A DNA stretch of 64,000 nucleotides from Chlamydoabsidia padenii (taxonomy: Eukaryota > Mucoromycota > Mucoromycetes > Mucorales > Cunninghamellaceae), in the NCBI GenBank assembly GCA_025330725.1, contig JAIWND010000020.1, positions 496,001 to 560,000 of the forward strand. Reading direction: 5' to 3'. Positions within the stretch are counted from its first letter, which is position 1. Each line of letters opens with the position of its first letter. The notes beneath the pieces were generated by a model. It made no database searches, was not told the DNA's origin, and saw only the letters and a program-made list of their open reading frames with translations. This document shows, piece by piece, positions 53,982-64,000 of the stretch. Both the position numbers and the translations under genes were made by a program.

Positions 53982-56230
53982 TTAAGAGGGAGGGGCATAA
54001 CCACGCTTGGCATCAGCGATCGCACGGGCCTTCTTTTCAGGATCGGAGAGAGCATAAAAGACAATGGCGGTCATACCAATCAATGCGGACAAGATACAGG
54101 CAGCCATCGCACCCTTACCCTTGGCAGTGAAACCATCAAAGATCAGAGTAATACCATCGGGAGCACCGCTAAGATCCAGACCTTGCTTACCAGCAGCATT
54201 TCCATCGGCAGGGTTTCCACCAGCAGTACAAACATCCTTGAAGGCTTGAGGAAGAGTCATACGTTGTTGAGCTACTTCAGGAGCAACAATAAAGGTAGCA
54301 GCCAGACCAGATTCAAGATGCCAGTCGACGTGACAATGGAAGAACCATGCACCAGGATTATCAGCACGGAATCGAATGACTACATAGGTCATACTCTTGA
54401 CCAAGATGACATCACGGCTCATGGGATTGGAGAACCATTCGGTTGTAGAGTGATCGCCAGTCCAGGTACCATTACCACGACCCACCATGTAGAAAGTGTG
54501 TCCATGCAAATGGACTTTATGTTACATGTATATAAAAGAGAGATGTGAGTCATGACTATATCTTAAATAGTATTGTCTAAATAGTATTTAACTTACAAGG
54601 ATGGTTACCAGCATCAAAATTAGTTACAGCGACTTCAATCATATCCAAGTGCTTCATCATAGTGGTGATTGTTTGAGGACCATAGATATCGACATTATTA
54701 GATAAGTTACCCATACCAAGCATTGTGTTGAGAGTAGGGACCTTGGGTTGCAAGTAAGGAAGCTCGTTAAACATACCACGATTGATACCATCAGTTGTCA
54801 CATCAAAGTTGAAAGTGAGGTTAACAGATTGATCAGCTTCAGGGACAGTGGCATTGATAAGAGGAGCCAAAAGGAAATCATCAAAAGTAGAAGCCATTCC
54901 AATGTCTTGACTAGGAGCAAAGTTTTGATGGTTTGTGTTATAGTAAATAGGAGCAGTAATGTCTGTTAAAAAAAAAAAGTTAATAACATGTATAATTGTG
55001 ATCTTGATAACCCATTCACTTACTAGGATTGAGATCAGCAGGCATGACATCAAACATATCGATATCCATATCAGCGTGCATGTAGTAGTTCAAATCAGTG
55101 TTGTTCTTAGCAGTGACGAGGACAGAGATACGTTGAGCGGCAGTCAAGTAGAAGCTATCCACAGAGGTGCGTTGTGTTTCGACCTATGATCAAAATGAGA
55201 TTAGCTTTTATTCCACATGATGTGTTCCCCTGTTACTTACACCATCCACTTCAATGACATCCAAGGTGTGACCATCAATGCTGAGGAAGAAGGTACTGAA
55301 ACCAGACATGTTGATAAATCGTAAGCGGTAAGTTTTTCCAGGAGTGAAAGAGAATGTCGTGTTTGCACTGTCATTGATAAGACCAGATTGAGGGACAGGT
55401 TCAGCACCAGTAGGGTTGTATACACTGAGGAAAGTGGCCAAGTTGTTCTTGCTTTGATCGTGGTACCAGTCTAACAAAGAAGGACAAATGAGTGATCAAA
55501 AAGTAACATTTTTCTTCTTCAAGTGATTGACTTACCAGAGACAGTAACAGTAACATCTTCATCGTACTTGTAAGTTTCATTGGTGTTGTGGAGAATCAAA
55601 GGTCCACGTAAACCATCCATGTATTGACCCTGTTAGTGAAAAAAAGTTACAAGTTAGATTAGCCAATATAAATATACGCTTCTTCTTTTTCTTACCATGT
55701 AATGACTGTGAATCCAGTAAGAGCCATATTGAGTAATGTTGAATTCGTAAGTCAAGTTATAATTAGGAGGGATAGCACTAATGAGGGAAGAATAAAATGG
55801 AAGAGAAGGGAGGAAATGCGGGGTTTAAAAATCGACCATCAAAGCTTTATATACCCTCTCTTGTGCACTTACCATTGAGTAACGCCAACAGGACCATCCA
55901 TCCAAGGGGTGTTATTTTGGAACATACCGTGAGAGTGAAGAGCAGTAGGGATATCCAAATGATTATGAGCATTGATCACCAAAGTATCACCGAGATTGAC
56001 ATTGATGGGAGGCAGACTGGTAATAAAAGACAAAGAGTTTCAGTCGAGCTACATGATAAAGACTAGTAGAATAAAACAACTTACGGCCATTTTCCATTGA
56101 CACCAACCACTTGTCGTTCAAACAAGTTATCAGGGTTTGCATTTACATAAGTGATGTTCCAATCATATACCACACGAGCAGCTTGAGTAAGACCAGCACC
56201 TGCTGCCAATAGCAAAGACAAGTAACGCAT
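53982..56230 (-). CDS. FET3: multicopper ferroxidase Fet3
   Basis: Eight exons (complement): 56085-56230, 55873-56016, 55696-55777, 55536-55629, 55241-55470, 55024-55183, 54597-54962, 53982-54514; 1755 nt, 584 aa. A signal peptide [17 protein letters not shown] is followed by [17 protein letters not shown], typical of Fet3. The copper motifs are all present: [25 protein letters not shown] and [14 protein letters not shown]-terminal helix ([20 protein letters not shown]) anchors it in the plasma membrane with a short basic tail, unlike secreted laccases. It oxidises Fe(II) for uptake through Ftr1, which lies next to it in divergent orientation. Where yeast Fet3 has the iron-oxidation Glu in SEWYHD, this protein has SDWYHD. 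Confidence 0.92.
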
Positions 56231-56359
56231 CTTGTAAAAGTTTTTTTTTTTTTTTTTAAAAAAAAAAGTGATGAAAAGAAAAAAGAAAAGAAAACCAGAT
56301 CAAAATCTTGTGAGCAAAAATAATAAAGGTGAGGATTCCCAAAAAAAAAAAAAAAAAGA

Positions 56360-56373
56360 CGGGATTTGAAAAG
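56360..56373 (+). promoter_or_regulatory. CGGGATTTGAAAAG element upstream of FET3
   Basis: The recurrent motif, 130 bp upstream of the FET3 start codon, next to an iron-type GATA site. Confidence 0.4.
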
Positions 56374-56382
56374 TTTTTATCT

Positions 56383-56391
56383 TTATCAGAT
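56383..56391 (-). promoter_or_regulatory. iron-responsive GATA site ATCTGATAA (1)
   Basis: TTATCAGAT on the + strand is the complement of ATCTGATAA, which fits ATCWGATAA, the site bound by fungal iron-repressor GATA factors (SreA/Fep1/Sfu1 type). It is 153 bp from the FET3 start. Confidence 0.6.
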
Positions 56392-56619
56392 GAGAACCCC
56401 ATCAAAGTCAACGTTATCCCGTGTCAGCTGAATTTCAATCTATTCAAGTAACACCACCCATTCCTGATACCAGGGATACAAGTGATCTAGTATCCCGAGT
56501 TAAAAAAAAAAAAAAAGGAAGGATTAGGAAATATACACTTTTTGACAAACGAACCACTTTATCAGCGGAGATGAAATGCATCCCTGTCACTAGTGCGTAA
56601 AAGGGTAACCCCGCAGTTG

Positions 56620-56628
56620 ATCTGATAA
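56620..56628 (+). promoter_or_regulatory. iron-responsive GATA site ATCTGATAA (2)
   Basis: An exact ATCTGATAA in the middle of the FET3/FTR1 divergent promoter. A related CGCTGATAA is at 56559-56567 on the other strand. Confidence 0.6.
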
Positions 56629-56743
56629 AGAAAAAAAAAGTATATCCAGATGTCAAACCTCTCGGTAGAACGTTGAGAATTTCTCTTTGTCATCTAGATG
56701 ACCGTCATCCGAAGAACGGAGCAATCCTAGTTGACAAAAACGC

Positions 56744-56752
56744 ATCTGATAA
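56744..56752 (+). promoter_or_regulatory. iron-responsive GATA site ATCTGATAA (3)
   Basis: A third exact copy, 286 bp upstream of the FTR1 start. Confidence 0.6.
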
Positions 56753-56782
56753 AAAAAAAACTTTTCTTTATCAATCATAGTT

Positions 56783-56796
56783 TTTCAAATCCCGCC
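56783..56796 (-). promoter_or_regulatory. inverted GGCGGGATTTGAAA element upstream of FTR1
   Basis: TTTCAAATCCCGCC on the + strand, 242 bp upstream of the first FTR1 start; a full-length match to the recurrent motif. Confidence 0.4.
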
Positions 56797-56889
56797 CCGA
56801 AGACGAATGCATTAGTTAGCGGGTCCCTTTTTTTTTTTTTTTTTCTTTGACCGAGGCCCCAATTTTTTTTTTATCAATCAGATCAAACA

Positions 56890-56925
<36 letters not shown>

Positions 56926-57037
56926 ATCTGGGAAAAAAAAAACGTCAACCTTGGATTTCCGACCTCTTTTTTAAGGATCGAAATCATTCTTTTTTCTTTT
57001 CTTTTCTTTTTCTTTTTCTTTACTTTACATAACCATT

Positions 57038-58309
57038 ATGGGTCAATCTGATTACTTTGACGTACCGATCTTCTTCATTGTCTTTAGAGAAACCACTGAA
57101 GCTGCTATTATTTGTAGTGTGCTCTTGTCGTTCCTGAAACAGACATTTGACAGTACGACGCCTTTATACAAGCGTCTGCGCAATCAAGTATGGATTGGTG
57201 CTGGTATTGGTCTTTTTATCTGTTTGTGTATTGGTGCTGCCTTTATTGCTGTGTGGTATACTGTTTTGAATGATATCTGGGGTAACTCTGAAGATATCTG
57301 GGAAGGTAAGTTGAAAAAAACACACACATGGAAGATGGTGATCTCATCCGTTTTTTTTTTTTGTTAGGTTGTTTCTCTCTTTTGGCTACTATTATGATCA
57401 CGGTAATGGGATTGGCAATGTTGAAGACCGAAAAGTTGCAGGATAAATGGAAAATCAAGCTCGCTAAAGCAATGGAAGCCGGTCAACAAGGAAGGAAAAA
57501 AACATTCAAGCTTTGGGCCCAGAAATACTCCTTCTTCCTGTTGCCCTTTATCACCGTCCTTCGTGAAGGTCTTGAAGCCGTGGTGTTTATCGGTGGTGTG
57601 TCTCTTAATGTCGAAGCCAAATCCATTCCTATTGCTGCCATCATGGGTTTCCTCTGTGGCTGTTTGGTCGGTTACATTATCTACCGTGGTGGGTCCATGC
57701 TTCACTTGCGCTGGTTCTTTATCTTCTCTACCATCATCTTGTACTTGGTCGCTGCTGGTTTAATGGCCAAGGCAGTCGGTTACTTTGAACAATACTCTTG
57801 GAATCAAGTCATTGGTGGTGAATCTGCTGAAGAAGGTGGCGATGTGATCGCTTACAAGGTTACTACTGTAAGTCCTTTTTTTTTTTTTTAAAAAACCCCC
57901 CTATTACCCTTTTTGAAATCCCGATCTTCTCGGCTCACCTTTTCCCCTCTCCTCTCTATAGGCTGTCTGGCACGTGTCTTGGGGTGACCCTGAATTGAAC
58001 GTAGATTCCAATGGTGGATGGATGATTTTCAATGCTATCTTGGGTTGGAGTAATACTGCCACTATTGGTACCATCACAAGCTACTGTCTCTACTGGGTCT
58101 TGATTGCAGCTTACTTGGTGTACATGTTCTGGAAGGAACGCCGCAATTCCATCGCCAAGGCCGAACGTGGTGACTTTTACAAAAACGAAGATGCTGACTT
58201 GGCTCTTGAAAATGCTCGAAAGTATGTCAATGATGAAGGTGTCATCACTGGCAATGAAGAAAAAGAACATGCTCACGAAGTCGTCCCTGTGGTTGATAAC
58301 AAGGTTTAA
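57038..58309 (+). CDS. FTR1: high-affinity iron permease Ftr1, copy 1
   Basis: Exons 57038-57305, 57368-57867, 57962-58309; 1116 nt, 371 aa. It is a seven-helix plasma-membrane permease that takes Fe(III) from Fet3. Both iron-binding REXXE motifs are present: RETTE in helix 1 and REGLE in helix 4, with the VFIGGVSL, YRGGSMLHLRWFF and GGWMIFNAILGW segments of the family. The hydrophilic loop between helices 3 and 4 is Lys/Gln-rich. The C-terminal tail is acidic and His-containing. The gene is divergent from FET3 and shares its promoter with three ATCTGATAA sites, so joint iron repression is likely. Intron 2 carries a motif variant (TTTTGAAATCCCGATC). Confidence 0.95.
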
Positions 58310-60282
58310 TCTTATTATCTCCCTTCTTCCCTCTTTACATCTTTAACTCACATAACTTATTACTATTTAATCCTTCTTTTAACTGTATTTGTCTTTTTTT
58401 ATTTATTTATTTATATTACTCATTTTGTACCTCTATTCATTATGACCCCATTACTAGTTGCTGTATTGTAAATACTCATATTTCATCCGTTATATCGTTT
58501 CCCCCCCTCTCGTATCTCTTTTTTTTACTGTAATAAACACCACTGTTTTTAGATATATTATTCAACTTTTATAGTCATGATGATTGACCTTGTTAATGTG
58601 TGGGGTGATGGGAGGTCTTGAATCGTGGGATTCATGCACCACTTCGTAAATTGAAATCCCGCTTTCACCGACTCGCCAAGGGTATTTCACATTGTGGAAA
58701 GGAATAATGCCAAATAAAAAGTCCAAGTGTATGTCTTTTGTTTATGCAAAGAGATTAATACACGTTTTTTACAGTACTTTGAATGTCCTTATATGGCGTA
58801 TGTGGGTCTTGAAAGGGTGGCGGGATTTAAAGCTGTCTTTTTCTTTCTGAGGCAAGGGTTCCCGTCTCTTTAGCTTTCTTGTTTTACGGGAACATACTTT
58901 AGTCATCTGTTGGTATATGGTAAGACCCGCAAAAGGAAAATAAATAAAGTCATTACTGACATCATGTCTACTCTGACTTTTATTAACAAGTAGGTTAACC
59001 GTTGACAAGAAACAAGGTGAAGCTCTTATAAAGCACTTTTAATGGTCCATCGGACTGGTCTTCTGTAATAATAGGTAAGAAATAAAAGGACAGTCTGTGT
59101 GGGACATCAATCACATCAATGAATAGGATGAAACAGCTGATCAGTGTATATTTTTTATTTTATATATCACTATCGCATTAGACGATGATTAGATCAGCAT
59201 ACAATGATAGTAATAGAATAGCTTCTCACTTGGAACATCCAGTTACTCTCTAATAAATAGCTTTAATAAAGGCCTGATATCCAAATAATTAACATGTCGT
59301 ATTCTAACCTTGTCTCCCTTTTATGACTATCATATCTAAAAGATCAATATCTAGCTGTTTTTTATATAACGCTCCTATTTGTACCATTCACCATGTTGCT
59401 TTTGAGCGTAAATGATACTATGAATGGAAAAAAGATGATAGTTCTACATCGATATGTACATAATCATGCGCTCGATGGAAATAATAGCTTGTTTTGTTCT
59501 TTCTTTTTTCCTATTAAGAACAGCCATTTCAAGTCATTACTTTACCTAGCTCACTTTCCCTTGACGATGCATGAAAACACTCATTGTCGGGAGTTGAACT
59601 TTTCTCTGTACGTCCACTTCTTGCATGATAACATGCGTGATGCATAATGTTAAAGCCAATGACTATGAATATACTCCAAATAGATACATATAAATGGGGA
59701 CAACTGGCACCATCATCGCAATCCTTATAAAAAGACTGACCAGCTTATCAATCATCGACGCTTCTCATTTATTTGAAACACTTTTTTCCAAGAAAGAGAG
59801 CCCCCTCCTTATCGAGATACGCATATCCAGATGAACTTGAATCACATAAGTAAAGTATAGAATGATGTCTTGTCATCTCTTATTCCAACATATGATTGGG
59901 TAAGGGTGCGATCGACTTGCCCGAGTGTGCGTTCGGGTTGTGCTCCATTGATCTAACGTTTCATTGGTGGACCTTTTTTTTTAAAAAAAGAAAAGTTCAA
60001 ACCCAGAAAACACCTCTTGGCCTCAGGAGGGAAAATCCATCATGGCCACCGCTTTCAACACTTTCATATCTCACTCGTGAACATTGAACTAAAATTATCG
60101 AGTTATTATACATGTCACTTGTTTGATACCGATCATAATCTACTTTTATCCTTGCTTCCATTGTCCTTTTCCCTTTTGTAAATTTCAATTCCCGCCACGG
60201 ACTGCCTTGAAATGTAAAAAAAAAAAAAAAAAAAAAAAGGTCCTTTTCCTTTCTTTTTCTTTTCTTTTTTCACACACACACA
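58310..60282. other. intergenic region between the two FTR1 genes, about 2 kb
   Basis: 3' flank of FTR1 copy 1, then motif copies at 58650-58662 (TTGAAATCCCGC type) and 58819-58832 (GGCGGGATTTAAAG), and TTTCAATTCCCGCC at 60183-60196, 87 bp before FTR1 copy 2. No exact ATCTGATAA was found here. No gene is called. Confidence 0.45.
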
Positions 60283-61567
60283 ATGGCGGAAAGTGATCTA
60301 TTCTCTGTGCCCATATTTTTTATTCTCTTTAGGGAAACCTGTGAAGCCAGTATTATTGTGGCGATTCTTCTCTCCTTTTTGAAAATGACTTTAGGTGATT
60401 CCACTCCACTTTATCGACGCCTTCGCAATCAAGTATGGATCGGTGCTGGTGCTGGTCTTGGTATTTGTCTCTGTATCGGTGCAGCGTTTATTGCTGTTTG
60501 GTATACTGTACTAACTAATTTGTGGGGTGATGCCGAACTTATCTGGGAAGGTGTATTCAGTTTAATCGCCACCATCATGATCACTGCCATGGGACTCGCG
60601 TAAGTATCGAGGTGACAAAGTCCATGGGGGGCAAGACAACTCATTTGACTATATAGATTCCTTAAAGCTGAAAAACTTCAAGATAAATGGAAAATAAAAT
60701 TGGCCAAGGCAATGGAAACGGGACGACAACAACAAGACATGAAACGGCGAAAACGATTAACCCAATGGATGCAAAAGAACTCTTTTTTTATTCTCCCGTT
60801 TGTCACCATCTTGCGTGAAGGTCTGGAAGCCGTGGTGTTTATCGGTGGCGTGTCTTTGAATGTGGGAGGTAAATCCATTCCTATTGCTGCCATCATGGGT
60901 TTCCTCTGTGGCTGTTTGGTCGGTTACATTATCTACCGTGGTGGGTCCATGCTTCATTTGCGCTGGTTCTTTATCTTCTCTACCGTCATCTTGTACTTGG
61001 TGGCGGCTGGACTCATGTCCAAGGCGGTGGGGTTCTTTGAACAGTATGAATGGAATAAAGTCATTGGTGGTGAAGCTGCTGAAGAAGGTGGCGATGTGAT
61101 CGCTTACAAGGTGACCACTGTAAGTATATCTTGTCTCTCTCTCTCTCTCTCTCTCTCTCTTTAGGAACTCCGACTAACGACATCTTCTTTCTGTGGCATG
61201 ATAGGCTGTCTGGCATGTATCTTGGGGTAACCCTGAATTGAACACAAGTGATAATGGTGGATGGATGATCTTCAATGCTATCTTGGGTTGGAACAATACG
61301 GCTACTATAGGAAGCATCATCAGTTATTGTCTCTATTGGATCTTGGTGGCTATCTATTTGGTGTATCTCTACTTTAAACAACAACATCAAGCTATTGCTA
61401 AAGCACAACGAGGTGAATTCTATGATGAAGATGCCGATGCTGTTTTGGACAAGGCGAAACAGTATGTGAACGAAGAGGGAGTCATCCTTGGCAATGACAA
61501 CAAGGAAGATGATGGACAGGTTGATGGAATGGATGAAAGAATTATGGCGGTGGATTTTCACAAATGA
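60283..61567 (+). CDS. FTR1: high-affinity iron permease Ftr1, copy 2
   Basis: Exons 60283-60599, 60657-61119, 61205-61567; 1143 nt, 380 aa. The layout matches copy 1: RETCE in helix 1, REGLE in helix 4, GGWMIFNAILGW near the end. The loop between helices 3 and 4 is longer and more basic (RQQQDMKRRKRLTQW). The first intron sits after MGLA, about 16 codons downstream of copy 1's first intron; the second intron position (VTT|AVWHV) is shared. Exon 2 contains 86 nt identical to copy 1. It lies in tandem with copy 1. It probably forms an alternative or additional Fe(III) channel with Fet3; specialisation is unknown. Confidence 0.95.
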
Positions 61568-62420
61568 TATGGTGATTCCTCAACTTATAGTCTAGTATAC
61601 ATGTAGTTAGTTACATAGATATATATATATTCCTTATTATATTTTGTTTTAAATAAACATATTGTCTTTTATCTCATACCTGACTATCATATCGTCTCGT
61701 CTTGCTTTTTTAGGGGATTGTGAACTCTTGCATACAAAGTCCGCGATCAGAACAAAAAGAAGCATAATCCGTGAACCATTACTATCATGTGCGTCAATGA
61801 CTTTGTGGGTAGCCAATAGCATCCACTATCATCTTCCCGAAATTGACCGAAGACCCAGAATGGTTTCCTAAAACCAGGCGATCTGATAATTTCAGAAACA
61901 TATCAGATCATCTAATGGTCATCTGAATACATATGAGCCTTTGTGCGTGCGTACGACTCCTTCCTTTGAACTGTATCCATGTGATCTCCTATAGATGAAG
62001 ATCTTTTTTTTTTTTTTTTTTTTTTTTGAAACCATACCTGTGAGGATTCATGATTTTTGTGGCCTCATCAATCAAGCCACGTGAGGAAAGATGATCGTCC
62101 CTTCTTTTTTTTTTTTTTCGGTTCCTGGAATTCTCCCAACTTTAAAAAAAAAAAAACTCCATTTCGAGAAAAATCATTTTTAACCCCGCCCCGAGACCGA
62201 ATTTGTCCTTGCTGTGGGAGCATTTTTTGTACCACAGATCCTACATACTCCTTTGAGTACCCCCCCGCATAAGGAGTACGACCCTGTTTATTGATTGATT
62301 AAATGAAGCCAAATTTTATTTAACACACCATATAAAAAAAAGAAGGAAGGGTGGGTATACATACTATGTACAAAGAGGAGTGTGTGTGTGGGGAAAATTA
62401 AACTATTCTAGAAGGAATCA
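61568..62420. other. convergent intergenic region with an isolated GATA site
   Basis: ATCTGATAA occurs at 61881-61889, with an inverted TATCAGATC shortly after (about 61901), on the 3' side of FTR1 copy 2. Long T runs lie at 62007-62028 and 62106-62118, and a TTTTAACCCCGCCCC motif variant at 62178-62192. No gene is seen. Confidence 0.45.
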
Positions 62421-62642
62421 TCAAGCAGAAGTTGGTGTTGGCGTTGGACCATAGAGAGTATGATCAGAAGGAGTCAGCACACAATTATGACCACATCCTG
62501 TAGGGCATTGCTTTTCCTTGGAGAACCACGAGCGCATATGTTCCAAATGTCCACCATGATTACATCCCTGACACCATACATAGAGACCCTTGACCGTTTG
62601 ATTACTATGATGCCGCACAAAAGAGGGAGTTGAGATCGAGCC

Positions 62643-62675
<33 letters not shown>

Positions 62676-64000
62676 CTGTTTCTTTTTCTTACCATATCGA
62701 ACAAGGATTTAGGAGCCGGTGGCATTTATCGCAAGCCCATGCACCCTGTGATGTTCCTAATACCAGCTTGAAGCAATTGCTACATGCGATATTGATCGTA
62801 GTGGCCATCTAAGGAGAGAAAGTGAGTTAATCCATGCCTATAAACCCTTAACATGCATTCCTGTCCCCCTTTTCTATTTATTTACCTGATTCCTTTCTTG
62901 AATTCGAGGAATTTTGCACGCATTGATGATAGCAGTAGCAGCGGACCATAGTTTGAATCGATGTAGCAAATCTATATAAGAGTCAAACCAGTTTTCCAAT
63001 CGTTCATCACTGACACGGATGTACTTTTGTAGCACCAAGTAAAGCGACACACACATTTGCACATCACACTGGAGAGAGAGAGATGAGTATCGGAGGGACT
63101 ATGTAAAGTACTTTTTTACCTGTTCTGTGTAATAATCCAGTAGTTCCATCACAACATTGTCATGCTGCCAAGTGGGCCATACTTCTGCATCTGTTGGTGT
63201 TTGAAAACTTGACTCGCTTATATTGGTATTGTCATCATCGTCATCGTCTTCTTCTTCGTCATCTTCGTCTTCTGCCGAGTCCATGTCGTCTTCATTGTCT
63301 TCATCGTCAGTCTAAAAATATACAAGATAGCATGAGTCAAATCGAAATGTATTGATTGATATGCCATCTTACATCACTTTCATGGAAAAAGTCCCGAGAC
63401 ATTTGTTCCTGAAGCTTTTGTTCATCATCTATAATATAAAAAAAGAGAGTCAGTAAGGGTAGCCTAAAATCTGTACATTACCTTTGTCGCCCTGTTCATC
63501 TTCTTCTAGCATGGGAGCAGACTGGAATAACAATGCAACGATTTTCCACGTTTGTGATGTTCGATAGCTACCCATTTTCCACGCCAACTATTATATATAT
63601 ATGTTAGTCATTCACCTACTTTAACCACGTGTTGCTTACCTGACTGTTCTTTTCACAGGCTTCAAAAACATCTTTACCAGAGATATCATAGTTTTCGGCA
63701 AACACAGAGAAGGTTTCAAAGTCAAAGAGAGGCAGGTGAGCAATACCACAGCTTTGTGAAGGTATATATTGAATAACCTAAATGAGGAAAGAAGAGACAT
63801 CAGTACAGACAAAGACATGAAATTGGGGGGGGGGTTTACCTCTTCTAGTGTAGACACTTTTGTATTGGATCGTTTGTTTTTCTTGGGTGGTGTCATAGTT
63901 GATGACACGATCCTACATAAAAAGAAAAAAAAGTTAGTGATCATGGTGCCTCCCGCCTCGATTCCGATGACTTACTTTGAATTGACAAAGTCACCATGTA
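62421..64000 (-). CDS. WDR24: WDR24/Sea2 (GATOR2/SEA complex subunit), C-terminal part; 5' end outside window
   Basis: Exons (complement): 63976-64000 (continues), 63840-63912, 63640-63777, 63482-63587, 63373-63428, 63120-63311, 62886-63068, 62693-62808, 62421-62604. The C-terminus has the WDR24-type zinc-finger/RING module: [48 protein letters not shown] and CPTGCGHNC. Before it come a helical part ([20 protein letters not shown]) and an acidic low-complexity insert ([15 protein letters not shown]). The [11 protein letters not shown] wording separates it from the related WDR59/Mtc5. The N-terminal WD40 propeller must lie beyond 64000. The complex acts at the vacuole in amino-acid signalling to TORC1. 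Confidence 0.9.

Noticed and set aside
53982..56230. laccase identity for the multicopper oxidase
   Set aside because: The C-terminal membrane anchor, the Fet3-like N-terminus and divergent linkage to FTR1 point to a ferroxidase.
62421..64000. WDR59/Mtc5 assignment for the last gene
   Set aside because: The C-terminal finger reads [11 protein letters not shown]...HGGHLEH, which matches WDR24/Sea2; WDR59 has a different wording at this place.

Overview
The window looks like nuclear DNA of an early-diverging filamentous fungus, most likely a mucoralean (Mucoromycota). The DNA is AT-rich. Genes are close together and contain many 50-90 nt GT-AG introns. The set includes a Rua1-type zinc-finger regulator, a homeodomain protein, a Fet3/Ftr1 iron-uptake locus and fungal complex I and SEA-complex genes. 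This placement comes from gene content and intron style; no marker fixes the genus. Exon structures were built by hand from splice sites, reading phase and protein-family motifs, and for nearly every multi-exon gene the summed exons stay in frame.

Left part (1-20 kb): the tail of an amino-acid permease-like protein (+), a small coiled-coil protein (+), CPSF2/Cft2 (-), a Cdc25-type RasGEF (+), an MFS_1-like transporter (-), a DASS dicarboxylate/sulfate-type carrier (-) with a 16-nt microexon, an unassigned gene-like stretch (13.1-15.0 kb), a PA-TM-RING E3 ligase (-) divergent from a DUF202 membrane protein (+), and the proteasome ATPase RPT3 (+).

Middle (19.3-38 kb): an accessory, repeat-rich block. 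It holds an intact Ty3/Gypsy element with 348-bp LTRs that look identical, a gag and pol overlap with a textbook -1 frameshift signal, and a pol C-terminus that runs into the 3' LTR. The element ends 9 bp before a tRNA-Arg(ACG) gene. Around it are several families of dispersed and inverted repeats (19.4-20.6/26.7-28.6 kb; 29.9-30.6/33.4-34.2 kb; 34.2/37.8 kb; 27.1/45.2 kb), a coiled-coil ORF, and an unfamiliar seven-exon gene (35.1-36.4 kb) built from recently duplicated exon-intron modules.

Right part (38-64 kb): a Rua1-domain regulator (+), a homeodomain protein (-), a complex I 9.5-kDa/NDUFA3 subunit (-) whose long intron carries a 31-nt minisatellite, tubulin cofactor B (+), an RRM/RS protein (+), a decayed Harbinger-type transposase, ornithine decarboxylase (-), a FYVE-C2HC-RING protein (-), and a reductive iron-uptake cluster: FET3 (-) divergent from FTR1 (+), then a second FTR1 (+). 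ATCTGATAA sites lie in the FET3/FTR1 promoter. The window ends inside a WDR24/Sea2 gene (-). Fet3 oxidises Fe(II) and passes Fe(III) to Ftr1 at the plasma membrane.

Across the window a composite motif close to GGCGGGATTTGAA recurs in both orientations. It is most often 50-250 bp upstream of start codons, and I regard it as the most interesting unexplained signal.
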